NCBI GenBank assembly: GCA_028289465.1
Contig: JANQPM010000089.1
Span: 1 to 64,000, forward strand
DNA length: 64,000 nt
Source of the DNA: Lysobacterales bacterium
GTDB taxonomy: Bacteria > Pseudomonadota > Gammaproteobacteria > Xanthomonadales > SZUA-36
Direction of reading: 5' to 3'
A program made the position numbers and the translations under genes. The notes below the pieces were generated by a model, which saw only the letters and a list, made by a program, of their open reading frames with translations, was not told the DNA's origin and did not search any database. Of the stretch, positions 33,825 through 44,042 are shown piece by piece (within the stretch, counting starts at the first letter, position 1; each line of letters begins with the position of its first letter).

Positions 33825-34439
33825 ATGAGTAACCCGCTGCACCAACAAGTGCTTAGAACCGATGTTTCCGGAATGCCGCTGGAATGGGTCAACTATCAGC
33901 AGGCAACCCGGCTCATCGCGCTGGGCCAGGTCAGCTACTCGCTGGGCGAGACCATTTTCCACATTCGGGGCGGCATCAACGCGCTGACCGGCATTCAAAG
34001 CGAAATTTCGGTCGACGCCATTCTCGCAACCAACGGCCATCACCCGCACGCACATTTATTTCTCGACAGCTATGTGCCGCCACTGTCCAACAAGGCGCTG
34101 TTCCGCCGCGATCAGTCCCTGTGCCTTTACTGCGGCCAGCAGTTTCCGAACAACATGCTGTCCAGAGATCATGTGAAACCGTTAAGCCAGGGCGGGCGCG
34201 ATCGCTGGAACAATGTCGTCACCGCGTGCAAGCGCTGCAACAACCACAAGGCCAGCCGAACGCCGGAACAGGCCGGAATGCAATTGCTGGCGATTCCGTT
34301 CACGCCGACCCATGCCGAATATGTCTATCTTCAGGGCCGCCGCATTCTGGCCGACCAGATGGATTTCCTGCTGGCGCATTTTCCGCGTAACAGCGTACTG
34401 CGCAGGCGAGTGGAGCAAGGCGGAACCCTGCTAGACTAG
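33825..34439 (+). CDS. HNH endonuclease-domain protein
   Basis: 204 residues. N-terminal 85 residues are a helper domain (VNYQQATRLIALGQVSYSLG). The HNH motif follows: CLYCGQQFPNNMLSRDHVKP, LSQGGRDRWNNVVTACKRCN, NHKASRTP, i.e. two CxxC zinc-binding pairs around the Asp-His and Asn of the active site. The C-terminal part (YVYLQGRRILADQMDFLLAH) is conserved in gammaproteobacterial housekeeping-type HNH proteins. Nuclease activity is expected from the family; biological role unknown. The exonuclease gene follows on the same strand after 27 bases, so a DNA-processing pair is possible. Confidence 0.9.
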   Translation: MSNPLHQQVLRTDVSGMPLEWVNYQQATRLIALGQVSYSLGETIFHIRGGINALTGIQSEISVDAILATNGHHPHAHLFLDSYVPPLSNKALFRRDQSLCLYCGQQFPNNMLSRDHVKPLSQGGRDRWNNVVTACKRCNNHKASRTPEQAGMQLLAIPFTPTHAEYVYLQGRRILADQMDFLLAHFPRNSVLRRRVEQGGTLLD

Positions 34440-34466
34440 TCCCCTGTTTATTCATTGGAATACGCT

Positions 34467-35354
34467 ATGCAGCAGCCGGTTGCGTATCTGGTAGACGCCA
34501 GCATCTATGTTTTTCGCGCGTGGTATTCGGTGCCGGACGAGTTCGAGGACGCCCAGGGCAACCCGACCAATGCGGTCTACGGTTTTACCGGCTTTCTGTG
34601 CAATCTGATCGAACAGACCCAGCCGGAACTGCTCGCGCTGGCCTTTGACGAATCGCTGACCACATCTTTTCGAAACGATATCTATCCAGACTATAAGGCT
34701 AACCGCGAATCGGCGCCTGAAGAACTCAAGCGCCAGTTCCGGTGGTGCCGCGAAGTTGCCGAATCGATGGGTATCACCTGCTATTCGGATCCGCGCTACG
34801 AAGCCGACGATCTACTCGCGACGGCCGCTGTCGAACGGCGGCGCCAGGGGCACCCCGTCTGCGTGGTGTCGGCGGACAAAGATTTGACGCAGTTGCTGAC
34901 CCAGGAGGATACCTGGTGGGATTTCTCCCGCAATCAGAAACTGGACTGGCACGGGGTGGAAAAGAAGTTCGGTGTCTACCCGGACCAGATTGCCGATTTT
35001 CTGGCGCTTACCGGCGACAAGGTGGACAACATACCGGGCGTTCCCGGCGTCGGACCGAAATCCGCTTCTGCGCTGCTTACCCATTTCCGCGATCTGGAGC
35101 GGCTCTGGCAAGGCATTGAAGAAGTGCCGTTTTTGCGTATCCGCGGCGCGAAATCGCTGCATCAGAAGCTGCTTCGGCATAAAAACGACGTGCTGCTGGC
35201 GCGGCAGCTCACCGAAGTCTTCGATCAGGTACCTTCAGTTTTGGATTGTCCGGATATCAACATCGACGCAACGCGGACCGACGAACTGAACGCGCTGTTC
35301 GACCAACTCAATTTCGGTCCGCTGCTTCGGCGTCGCTGTCTAAACCTTGGTTGA
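34467..35354 (+). CDS. 5'-3' exonuclease / flap endonuclease family (ExoIX-like)
   Basis: 295 residues from ATG 34467 with GGAA at good distance. Matches the nuclease domain of DNA polymerase I on its own: YLVDASIYVFRAWYSVP, LALAFDESLTTSFRNDIYPD YK-type arch, YEADDLLATAA, VVSADKDLTQLL, LTGDKVDNIPGVPGVGPKSA with the metal-binding Asp residues and the helix-hairpin-helix. Longer than E. coli Xni (ExoIX). Acts on 5' ends or flaps of DNA, or RNA primers. Its tail overlaps the convergent next gene by 47 bases. Confidence 0.92.
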   Translation: MQQPVAYLVDASIYVFRAWYSVPDEFEDAQGNPTNAVYGFTGFLCNLIEQTQPELLALAFDESLTTSFRNDIYPDYKANRESAPEELKRQFRWCREVAESMGITCYSDPRYEADDLLATAAVERRRQGHPVCVVSADKDLTQLLTQEDTWWDFSRNQKLDWHGVEKKFGVYPDQIADFLALTGDKVDNIPGVPGVGPKSASALLTHFRDLERLWQGIEEVPFLRIRGAKSLHQKLLRHKNDVLLARQLTEVFDQVPSVLDCPDINIDATRTDELNALFDQLNFGPLLRRRCLNLG

Positions 35355-36771
35355 CCGCCCGGGCACGCTGTTCGAGCATCTGCTGCTTCAGCTTTTCCAG
35401 CTCCGGTGAAATGATGTCAGCGCCCTTTTCCAGCGACGTCTTGAATACCTTGACGGGTGGCAGTTGGCCAGCTATTGGCTTGCCCCTGGCATTCACCCGG
35501 GTCCAGTGGCTGTTGGCAAAGAAATACATATCGTTACCGGCCACCGCACCGAAATTGGGATAGTCGAAGTTCGGATTGGCGACCATTAGCGGGCGTACAT
35601 TCCGAATCGCCGTACCGTCGTCGTTGAGTTCGAAGCGCATCAGACGCTGTGGCGAAATGCCGTTCTGAATCGCAACCAGATAGCGGTCGTCCCAGAAATA
35701 CAAGCCGTCGATACCACCGACATTCAGGTTGTCGACCAGCCCCAGCGGCCTGGCTGCCCGGCTTTCCAGGTCGACGACCACCAGGCCCTTCTCATAGTCG
35801 GACAGATACAACTTGCTGCCATCGGCATTCAGAGCCATGCCGCGAATGCTGACCAGAGCCGGTGAGGCCAGAAACGGTGTCAATTTCTGCGCATCCGGCG
35901 CCAGCTTGTAAATGACCGGCCGTACGCTGTCGGCAACATAGACCGTACCGTCGCCGGCTAAGGTCATGTTGGCCAGCGCGCGGCTCTCGCCATCCAGTGG
36001 CAGCAGGTACTTTTTCTGCAGTTCGCCGCTGTTCAGGTCAAAGCGGAACAGGCCGCTGCCGCCTACCCGCCCGGCGCCGTAACCCGAATACCAGGAAACC
36101 AGCGCACTGCTCACCCACAGGTGATTTCGTCCGTTATCGACCTTCAGATCGAAAACGCTCCATAAGCCGTTGTCCACACCGGGCTTGATAAACTCGCGCT
36201 TGCGGCCGTCCAGTCCGACCCGCCAGATGATGCCGTCGGATACCTCGCCGATCAGCAGCTCGCCGCGGGCCTGATCCCAGTCGATGGCTTCAGGCAGAAC
36301 GATATCGCTTTCCAGTTGCAGCACCTGCTGCCCTTCGCCCAGCGGCTCTCCCGCCTTGATCATCAGATCATTCAAATAATTATATAGATTGGTCGTGCGC
36401 AGACTCTCGGAATCCGGTGTGTCATCGAAGTTATAATTCAGGCCCTGGCGCTGCATGATCAGCATCTCGTTGAAAGCCGGCGTCATCTGGCCGTTCAGCG
36501 CATAGGCCAGTACCATTTGATACATGTAGTCGCTGTTATACGGCCTCAGCGATCGCAGTTTTTCCATGATCGCAACAAAACGCGGATAGCGCTTGCCGTA
36601 GTAGGCTTCGCTGGCCAGTTGCCGCAGCCGGTCGATATTATCGGGCAAATCCAAAACCGGCTTGGACGGCGCAGCATCGGCCTGCTCCTTTTCAACATAG
36701 TTTGGTGACTGGGCCATCGCACCGACCGCCCACAAAGCCAGCACCACCGATAAAACACGTCGCAGTTTCAT
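35308..36771 (-). CDS. Secreted beta-propeller-like (SMP-30/NHL-type) protein
   Basis: 487 residues from ATG 36769-36771. Signal peptide MKLRRVLSVVLALWAVGAMA cleaved before QSPNYVE. Residues about 35-115 are helical and TPR-like (RLRQLASEAYYGKRYPRFVA, SDYMYQMVLAYALNGQMTPA). From about 140 on, repeated segments with Gly-Asp/Leu patterns (LPEAIDWDQARGELLIGEVS, GDGTVYVADSVRPVIYKLAP, NADGSKLYLSDYEKGLVVVD) suggest a six-bladed propeller. Function unknown; could be a sensor or lactonase-like domain. Confidence 0.75.
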   Translation of the reverse strand: MKLRRVLSVVLALWAVGAMAQSPNYVEKEQADAAPSKPVLDLPDNIDRLRQLASEAYYGKRYPRFVAIMEKLRSLRPYNSDYMYQMVLAYALNGQMTPAFNEMLIMQRQGLNYNFDDTPDSESLRTTNLYNYLNDLMIKAGEPLGEGQQVLQLESDIVLPEAIDWDQARGELLIGEVSDGIIWRVGLDGRKREFIKPGVDNGLWSVFDLKVDNGRNHLWVSSALVSWYSGYGAGRVGGSGLFRFDLNSGELQKKYLLPLDGESRALANMTLAGDGTVYVADSVRPVIYKLAPDAQKLTPFLASPALVSIRGMALNADGSKLYLSDYEKGLVVVDLESRAARPLGLVDNLNVGGIDGLYFWDDRYLVAIQNGISPQRLMRFELNDDGTAIRNVRPLMVANPNFDYPNFGAVAGNDMYFFANSHWTRVNARGKPIAGQLPPVKVFKTSLEKGADIISPELEKLKQQMLEQRARAVNQGLDSDAEAADRN

Positions 36772-36978
36772 GCTGTTTTCTCTATTTTCTTGACCCCGCT
36801 TAGAGATCGAATCGAGCGGCAAGTTCCGCGCTCGGAACCGGCTAATTGAAAATCACGGTAAAATATCCGCCTGTAATCGAAAAGACCTTTCGAATCAATA
36901 GACTGCAGTCTTTCAGCAGATAAGGACCGCCGCCGGGAAAAGGTATTCTAGCAAAACCCGCCAACAGCGAGGAAAACT

Positions 36979-37512
36979 ATGGATGACTTGCTGGTCCGCT
37001 ATCCGGGCCGTTACGTAAACCTGATGGAAAGGGCAGACTGGGAATATGCAAGCCGCGTTCACCGCCAGGACGTGGTCGTGCTGGTTCCGGTCACGGCCAA
37101 TCGGGAAATCGTGCTGGTGGAACAATACCGGGTGCCGGTACAGTCGGTGGTCATCGAATTACCGGCAGGTCTGGTCGGCGATTGCGAAACACACCGGAAC
37201 GAAGCGCCGCTGGAGGCTGCGGCCAGGGAATTGCAGGAAGAAACCGGATATGCCTCTGGTCGTCTGCAGCCGATTATGCGCTGCCCGACCACCGCCGGAC
37301 TCAGCGATGAGATGGCATTGTTTATTCGCGCCAGCGATTTAATGCAGGTATCGAACGGCGGTGGCGATGAGAGCGAGGACATCACGGTTCATACCGTGGC
37401 GCTCGATGCTGCCGATGCCTGGTTAGACGCGCAGCGGGATGCCGGCAAACTGGTCGACCCGAAGATTTATGCGGCGCTGCACTGGATCGGCAGGGAAGGT
37501 GGCTGCGAGTAG
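36979..37512 (+). CDS. NUDIX hydrolase (ADP-ribose pyrophosphatase-like)
   Basis: 177 residues. The Nudix box is present with an insertion after the Gly: GLVGDCETHRNEAPLEAAAR then ELQEETGYASG (E-x7-R-E-L-Q-E-E-T-G). The N-terminal strands VVVLVPVTANREIVLVEQYR and VPVQSVVIELPAGLVG are typical of the ADP-ribose pyrophosphatase group (NudF-like). Cleaves a nucleoside diphosphate linked to another group, most likely ADP-sugar; specificity is inferred. AGGAAAA precedes the ATG. Confidence 0.9.
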   Translation: MDDLLVRYPGRYVNLMERADWEYASRVHRQDVVVLVPVTANREIVLVEQYRVPVQSVVIELPAGLVGDCETHRNEAPLEAAARELQEETGYASGRLQPIMRCPTTAGLSDEMALFIRASDLMQVSNGGGDESEDITVHTVALDAADAWLDAQRDAGKLVDPKIYAALHWIGREGGCE

Positions 37513-37685
37513 CGCGGAACGACAACCCGGACGCTTTTACCGGTGCCCTGTGTTAGCATCACCGGTGGCGTACCGATGCGTACCTGAATTCGACGCATTG
37601 AGGTGGTCATCGGCAAGCGCCTCGTGCGGTCTGTCGCACAGACTGCTGCTTAGTGCAATGTAGTGGGTAACGAAGGAGATAATAA

Positions 37686-37886
37686 ATGAAACAAGGCAAA
37701 CTAATCGGGATAGCACTGTTGGTTATCGGCTTGGTACTGCTGTACATGGGTTTCAACGCGGCCAATTCTCCAGCCGAGGAAATCGGCCAGACATTGACCG
37801 GACGCTATTCCAACCAGACCTTGATGTATCTGATCGGCGGCGCAGTGCTGGGTGTGGCCGGAATCATCATGGCGATTAAGAAGTAA
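37686..37886 (+). CDS. DUF3185 family small membrane protein
   Basis: 66 residues with two membrane helices (KLIGIALLVIGLVLLYMGFN and TLMYLIGGAVLGVAGIIMAI) separated by a short loop AANSPAEEIGQTLTGRYSNQ that matches DUF3185. Strong ribosome site GGAG 8 bases before. Function unknown, typical of small inner membrane stress or structural proteins. 173 bases of empty sequence precede it (with an ACCGGTG / CACCGGT inverted repeat at about 37540-37566). Confidence 0.85.
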   Translation: MKQGKLIGIALLVIGLVLLYMGFNAANSPAEEIGQTLTGRYSNQTLMYLIGGAVLGVAGIIMAIKK

Positions 37887-38023
37887 GATCTGCAACGGCG
37901 AATTCTCCAGAGTCCTACGGCGGACCTTCGGCGTGACCCGTGCACGAAGACCGCTCATGCGTGCCAGCTTTCCAGGGAAGGAAACCGATGCCAACATTCA
38001 CTTCAAACAAATAGGTGACTTCT

Positions 38024-39004
38024 ATGTTTCGTTGGCTACTGTTAGCAAGCCTAGTGATGAGTACCGCAGGCGCTGCTGAAACGCCGCCGATCGCCATTGT
38101 GATCCACGGCGGCGCCGGCACGATATTAAAGTCCGAGATGACCGCGGAAAAGGAAGCGGACATTCGGGCCAAACTGGAACAATCCATCAAGGCCGGGCAT
38201 CAAGTGTTGCAGGACGGCGGCAGCAGCCTGGACGCGGTGACCACAGCCATTCGCATTCTGGAGGATTCGCCGCTGTTCAACGCCGGCAAAGGCGCGGTAT
38301 TCAACGCGATCGGCCAGAACGAACTGGATGCGTCCATCATGGACGGCGAGACCCTGAATGCGGGTGCGGTGGCCGGCGTCAAGACCATTAAGAACCCGAT
38401 CGACCTGGCGCGAACGGTGATGACCCATTCCCCGCATGTGCTGCTGGTGGGCGACGGTGCGGAGGAGTTCGCCAAGAACCAGGGTATCGAACAGGTCGAT
38501 CCGCGGTATTTCCATACCGAGCGCCGTTTGCGGCAGTTGCAGAAAATACAGGCCAAGGAAAAACTCCGCGCGGAATATCGGGACAGCTGGTTCTCCACCG
38601 TCGGTGCGGTGGCACTGGACAAAGCCGGCAATCTGGCCGCAGGCACGTCAACCGGCGGCACCGCCAACAAGCGCTGGGGACGAGTCGGCGATTCGCCGAT
38701 CATCGGTGCCGGCACCTATGCCAACAATCAATCCTGCGGCGTGTCGGCAACCGGCCACGGAGAGTACTTCATTCGCGCCGTTGTCGCGTACAGCATCTGC
38801 GCCCGAATGCAGTTTGAAAACCTGAGCCTGCAGCAGGCCGCGGCCCGGGTGGTCAAGCAGGAACTGGTAGAGATGGGCGGTAGCGGCGGCGTGATTGCGC
38901 TGGACAAGGACGGCGAAGTCGCAATGGTGTTCAACACTCCCGGCATGTACCGGGCGGCGATTGGCCGGGACGGAACGCTGCAAATCAAGATTTATCAGGA
39001 CTAG
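38024..39004 (+). CDS. iaaA: Periplasmic isoaspartyl peptidase/L-asparaginase (Ntn hydrolase, EcAIII type)
   Basis: 326 residues from ATG 38024, which has AGGTGA 6 bases before it. Signal peptide MFRWLLLASLVMSTAGA. The mature protein begins IAIVIHGGAGTIL, then DAVTTAIRILEDSPLFNAGKG. The autocatalytic nucleophile is Thr192 in FSTVGAVALDKAGN, followed by GTSTGGTANKRWGRVGDSPI and TGHGEYFIRA, all as in E. coli IaaA. One difference: the residue before the nucleophile is Ser, where the family usually has Gly. The enzyme removes isoaspartyl peptides or asparagine; the precursor should cleave itself at Ser191-Thr192. Confidence 0.93.
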   Translation: MFRWLLLASLVMSTAGAAETPPIAIVIHGGAGTILKSEMTAEKEADIRAKLEQSIKAGHQVLQDGGSSLDAVTTAIRILEDSPLFNAGKGAVFNAIGQNELDASIMDGETLNAGAVAGVKTIKNPIDLARTVMTHSPHVLLVGDGAEEFAKNQGIEQVDPRYFHTERRLRQLQKIQAKEKLRAEYRDSWFSTVGAVALDKAGNLAAGTSTGGTANKRWGRVGDSPIIGAGTYANNQSCGVSATGHGEYFIRAVVAYSICARMQFENLSLQQAAARVVKQELVEMGGSGGVIALDKDGEVAMVFNTPGMYRAAIGRDGTLQIKIYQD

Positions 39005-39114
39005 CACCAACCGCATAGCGGGAGCCGCTAGTCATGAGGCTGGATGCAACTGCCGAAGCGCGTGGCAGGAGAGCCAGGCTTCCGAGTGCAAGCACCCTGT
39101 GGGAACCCCAATGC

Positions 39115-39208
39115 CTGCAGGAGCGCCTGCAGGCGCGATCCGAGTCTATCGCTACGCAGCCCGCAGCCTTCATCAAACCATAGGCATTCGCGCCTAAAGG
39201 CGCTCCTA
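39115..39208. repeat. REPIN-like inverted REP doublet, copy B
   Basis: Left arm 39115-39139 (CTGCAGGAGCGCCTGCAGGCGCGAT, shown in parts: GGAGCGCCTGCAGGCGCGAT) and right arm 39186-39208 (ATTCGCGCCTAAAGGCGCTC plus CTA) in opposite orientation, about 46 bases apart. Same architecture as 46792-46875, including the shared spacer words AGCCTTCATCA and TAGG-ATTCGCG. Confidence 0.75.
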
Positions 39209-39211
39209 GAT

Positions 39212-39246
39212 ACGCGCTTAACGGTTCCGTCAGAAGGCTGCTGCGC
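39212..39246 (+). repeat. Dispersed repeat, type 3, copy 2
   Basis: ACGCGCTTAACGGTTCCGTC followed by AGAAGGCTGCTGCGC; matches the reverse complement of 2932-2966 at about 31 of 35 positions. Confidence 0.65.
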
Positions 39247-39297
39247 CACGAAAAAAGCGGGGCCGGGATTCCTGATTTGCGCACTTTTCGGCGATGC

Positions 39298-39337
39298 TAT
39301 AATATAATCAGATTGTTATGGAACAATCTGGTTATAT
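39298..39337 (+). promoter_or_regulatory. ArsR-gene promoter with a 16-base inverted repeat over the start codon
   Basis: Two overlapping TATAAT hexamers at 39298-39303 and 39303-39308; no good -35. Arms ATATAATCAGATTGTT (39302-39317) and AACAATCTGGTTATAT (39322-39337) pair at 15 of 16 positions around ATGG, where ATG (39318-39320) is the start codon. Binding of the encoded repressor here would cover -10, start site and start codon. Transcription from the second TATAAT would start near 39315, giving a nearly leaderless mRNA. Confidence 0.75.
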
Positions 39338-39689
39338 AAATCCGCAGACCGATCTCGATGCGATCTTCACGGCGCTGGCCGACCCCACGCGGCGAGCCAT
39401 ATTGTCACGGCTGGCCGACGGACAGGCTTCCGTCAACGAAATCGCCGCGCCGTTTGAAATCAGCCAGCCGGCCGTTTCCCGGCACCTGAAGGTGCTGGAG
39501 CGCGCCGGCCTGATCGAAAGGGACGTCGACCAGCAGCGACGGCCGGCACGACTGAAAGCCGAAAACATGGCGGCAGCGGTCAACTGGCTGGCTGACTTTC
39601 GCGCTTTCTGGGAGGGCAGCTTTGACCGGCTGGATCAGGTTCTGGCCCAGATGAAACATACCGCCGCAAAGGAAACAAACCATGAATGA
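39318..39689 (+). CDS. ArsR/SdpR-type winged-helix transcriptional regulator
   Basis: 123 residues. Single winged-helix domain: AIFTALADPTRRAILSRLAD, SVNEIAAPFEISQPAVSRHL (recognition helix), KVLERAGLIERDVDQQRRPA. Contains no Cys metal site, so it belongs to the non-metal group (SdpR-like) that is commonly paired with SRPBCC proteins. The start codon lies inside a near-perfect inverted repeat that is the likely autoregulatory operator. Overlaps the SRPBCC gene by 8 bases. Confidence 0.92.
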   Translation: MEQSGYINPQTDLDAIFTALADPTRRAILSRLADGQASVNEIAAPFEISQPAVSRHLKVLERAGLIERDVDQQRRPARLKAENMAAAVNWLADFRAFWEGSFDRLDQVLAQMKHTAAKETNHE

Positions 39690-40185
39690 ATTGCCCGAGT
39701 ACGTCCTTGACCGAGTGTTTAACGCACCCCGCGAGATGGTTTGGCGGGCCTGGACGGAGCCGGAATTGCTGGCCCGCTGGTACGGCCCGAATGTAGAGAC
39801 CGTGATCCACAAGTTTGAATTGAAAGCCGGCGGCCTGTGGCTGGGCGAAATGCGCTGGGATGGAAAATCCAATTTCAGCAGATCGGTTTTTCAGCGAGTC
39901 ACGCCGCCGGAAAGGCTGGTGTGGCATCAATCGACTTCGGATGCCGAGTGGAACGTTATCGCCAACCCGATGATGCCGGACTGGCCGCGCGTGATTGTGA
40001 CCGACGTGGCGTTTGAAGACATGGGTGCAACGACCAAGGTGCGTCTGACCTGGGTTCCATTGGAACCGACTGAAGCCGAAATCGCGTGCTTCGCGGCGGC
40101 GATGGAACGGTTCGGCGGAGGCTGGGAAGCCGGGTATGCAATTCTGGACGAGCTGTTCGAAGAACTGCTGGCCGGGGATTCCTAG
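39682..40185 (+). CDS. SRPBCC/AHSA1-domain protein
   Basis: 167 residues: EYVLDRVFNAPREMVWRAWT, EPELLARWYGPNVETVIHKF, then VFQRVTPPERLVWHQSTSDA and a C-terminal GGGWEAGYAILDELFEELLA. This is the Aha1/CalC-like helix-grip fold that binds a hydrophobic ligand. Genes of this type usually follow an ArsR-family regulator, as here with an 8-base overlap. The ligand is unknown. Converges on metF with 24 bases between. Confidence 0.9.
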   Translation: MNELPEYVLDRVFNAPREMVWRAWTEPELLARWYGPNVETVIHKFELKAGGLWLGEMRWDGKSNFSRSVFQRVTPPERLVWHQSTSDAEWNVIANPMMPDWPRVIVTDVAFEDMGATTKVRLTWVPLEPTEAEIACFAAAMERFGGGWEAGYAILDELFEELLAGDS

Positions 40186-40209
40186 CCGGGCCGGCAACCC
40201 GATGGCCGC

Positions 40210-41049
40210 CTACACGGACTTCAGGTTTTTCAATATCCGCAATGTCGCGTTGGCGCGGTTCAGCGTATAAAAATGCAATGCCGGCACACCGCCGCGGACC
40301 AGACGCTCGCATAAGCGCGATACGACTTCGGTACCGAATTCCCGAATCGCGGCGCCATCGTCTCCGTAAGCTTCCAGGCGCTTGCGTATCCACATCGGGA
40401 TTTCGGCGCCGCACATGTCGGAAAAGCGGGCCAGTTGCTTAAAATTGGTAATCGGCATGATGCCGGGTGTAATCGGAACGTCGATACCCCGGCGCTCGCA
40501 ATCGTCGCGAAAGCGAAAATAACTGTCGGCGTTGAAGAAATACTGGGTAATCGCGCCATCGGCGCCCGCTTCCACTTTCTTGCGGAAGAATTGCATTTCG
40601 GTATCGGGGCAGTCCGATTCCGGGTGAAACTCCGGGTAACACGCAACTTCGATATGGAAGTGGTCGCCGGTCTCCCGGCGCACGAAACTGACCAGTTCGT
40701 TGGCATACTGGAACGGCCCGGGCCCGGACACGCCGGACGGCCGGTCGCCTCTGAGCACCACCAGCCGGTCAACGCCAGCGGCCCGGTATTCGTTTAGCAA
40801 ATCCAGTACCGCCTGCCGGTCAGGCGCCATACATGAAATATGCGGTGCGGCGGAGATGCCGGTTTCCTGCTGCAGGCGAAGCACGGTCTTGCGGGTTGCC
40901 GACAGCGTGGAGCCGCCGGCACCGAAGGTCACTGAGAGATATTCCGGCGCCAACGGCGTCAGCAGCTTGCAGGTGGAATCCAGTATCAGTTCCTGCTCTT
41001 CCGTCCGGGGCGGAAAAAACTCAAAGCTGATGGGTAGTTGGAACGGCAC
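40210..41049 (-). CDS. metF: 5,10-methylenetetrahydrofolate reductase
   Basis: 279 residues from the GTG at 41047-41049, preferred because it sits 6 codons before SFEFFPPRTEEQE, the usual N-terminal position; the longer frame to 41127 crosses a hairpin. Motifs: YLSVTFGAGGSTL, APHISCMAPDR, VLRGDRPSG, CYPEFHPESDCPDTE, GADGAITQYFFNADSYFRFR, ITPGIMPITNFKQ and HFYTLNRANA. Makes 5-methyltetrahydrofolate, the methyl donor for homocysteine to methionine. Lies downstream of ahcY on the same strand, so it may share the SAH riboswitch-controlled transcript. Confidence 0.95.
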   Translation of the reverse strand: MPFQLPISFEFFPPRTEEQELILDSTCKLLTPLAPEYLSVTFGAGGSTLSATRKTVLRLQQETGISAAPHISCMAPDRQAVLDLLNEYRAAGVDRLVVLRGDRPSGVSGPGPFQYANELVSFVRRETGDHFHIEVACYPEFHPESDCPDTEMQFFRKKVEAGADGAITQYFFNADSYFRFRDDCERRGIDVPITPGIMPITNFKQLARFSDMCGAEIPMWIRKRLEAYGDDGAAIREFGTEVVSRLCERLVRGGVPALHFYTLNRANATLRILKNLKSV

Positions 41050-41102
41050 GGATAACAATCTCAGCGAAAACTTGTCAACGTCTGTTCGTTGCCGGGGTAT
41101 GA

Positions 41103-41124
41103 CCCGCCCGGTTTCCCGGGCGGG
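41103..41124 (-). terminator. GC-rich hairpin between ahcY and metF
   Basis: CCCGCCCGG (41103-41111) pairs with CCGGGCGGG (41116-41124) over a 4-base loop. No clear T-run follows on the minus strand, so it may attenuate rather than end ahcY transcription, or stabilise the 3' end of ahcY mRNA. Confidence 0.4.
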
Positions 41125-41128
41125 CATA

Positions 41129-41171
41129 AAGGAGTCTCGCGCCCGCTCCGGCGGGTCGCCTGCGGCTCCTT
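41129..41171 (-). repeat. Dispersed repeat, type 2, short copy
   Basis: The reverse complement contains GCAGGCGACCCGCCGGAGCG followed by GGCGC, as at 46711-46735, with outer arms AAGGAG / CTCCTT closing a long imperfect hairpin. A near relative is at 54011-54052. Confidence 0.65.
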
Positions 41172-41181
41172 TGGCAGTCGA

Positions 41182-42600
<1,419 letters not shown>

Positions 42601-42623
42601 GGATTCGCTCCTGAGTCTTTCCG

Positions 42624-42708
42624 TCCGAGCGCAGTGGTTACGGTTTCGGTCGCCAAGCCTGGCCCCGCCGAATATATACAGGACGGGGTTGCAACGCTCC
42701 TTGGCGGC
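42624..42708 (-). ncRNA. S-adenosylhomocysteine (SAH) riboswitch
   Basis: Between metK and ahcY, on the ahcY strand. The consensus core GGAGCGTTGCAACCC and GCCAGGCTTGGCG is readable. P1 is formed by CGCCAAG (near 42706-42700) with CTTGGCG (near 42657-42651); CCCCG with CGGGG forms P2 around a variable loop; GAGCG (in AAGGAGCG) can pair with CGCTC (near 42631-42627), the long-range helix that defines this class. Ligand binding turns on ahcY in known cases. The ahcY ribosome site follows about 15 bases after. Confidence 0.9.
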
Positions 42709-42718
42709 CTAAATAAAG

Positions 42719-43894
<1,176 letters not shown>

Positions 43895-43988
43895 AAGATG
43901 ATTCTGCCTGAATATATATCTTTTGATTCGGATAAAGAGATATATTGTACCCGCAAGTGCATCGAATTGCACCCCACTAATCTCATTT

Positions 43989-44030
43989 AAGGTGTCTTGC
44001 GCTCGCTCCTTTCGTAGCGCAAGACACCTT
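43989..44030. terminator. Perfect 15-bp stem-loop (terminator-like) between the NhaD-type transporter and metK
   Basis: AAGGTGTCTTGCGCT (43989-44003) pairs base for base with AGCGCAAGACACCTT (44016-44030) across a 12-base loop. On the minus strand it follows the transporter stop (44043) by 12 bases, so it is likely its terminator. GGTGTCTTGCGC is shared with the repeat at 54011-54052. Confidence 0.6.
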
Positions 44031-44042
44031 ATTCGCGTCGAA

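Larger units (their letters stand above)
39005..39297. other. Intergenic repeat-bearing region
   Basis: No gene. Holds one REPIN-like inverted doublet (39115-39208) and one type 3 dispersed repeat (39212-39246). It ends at the promoter of the ArsR-family gene. Confidence 0.6.

Noticed and set aside
36900-36911. Palindrome AGACTGCAGTCT before the NUDIX gene as a MetJ-like or LexA-like box
   Set aside because: Does not match the AGACGTCT or CTGT-N8-ACAG patterns; 12-base palindromes arise by chance in 64 kb.
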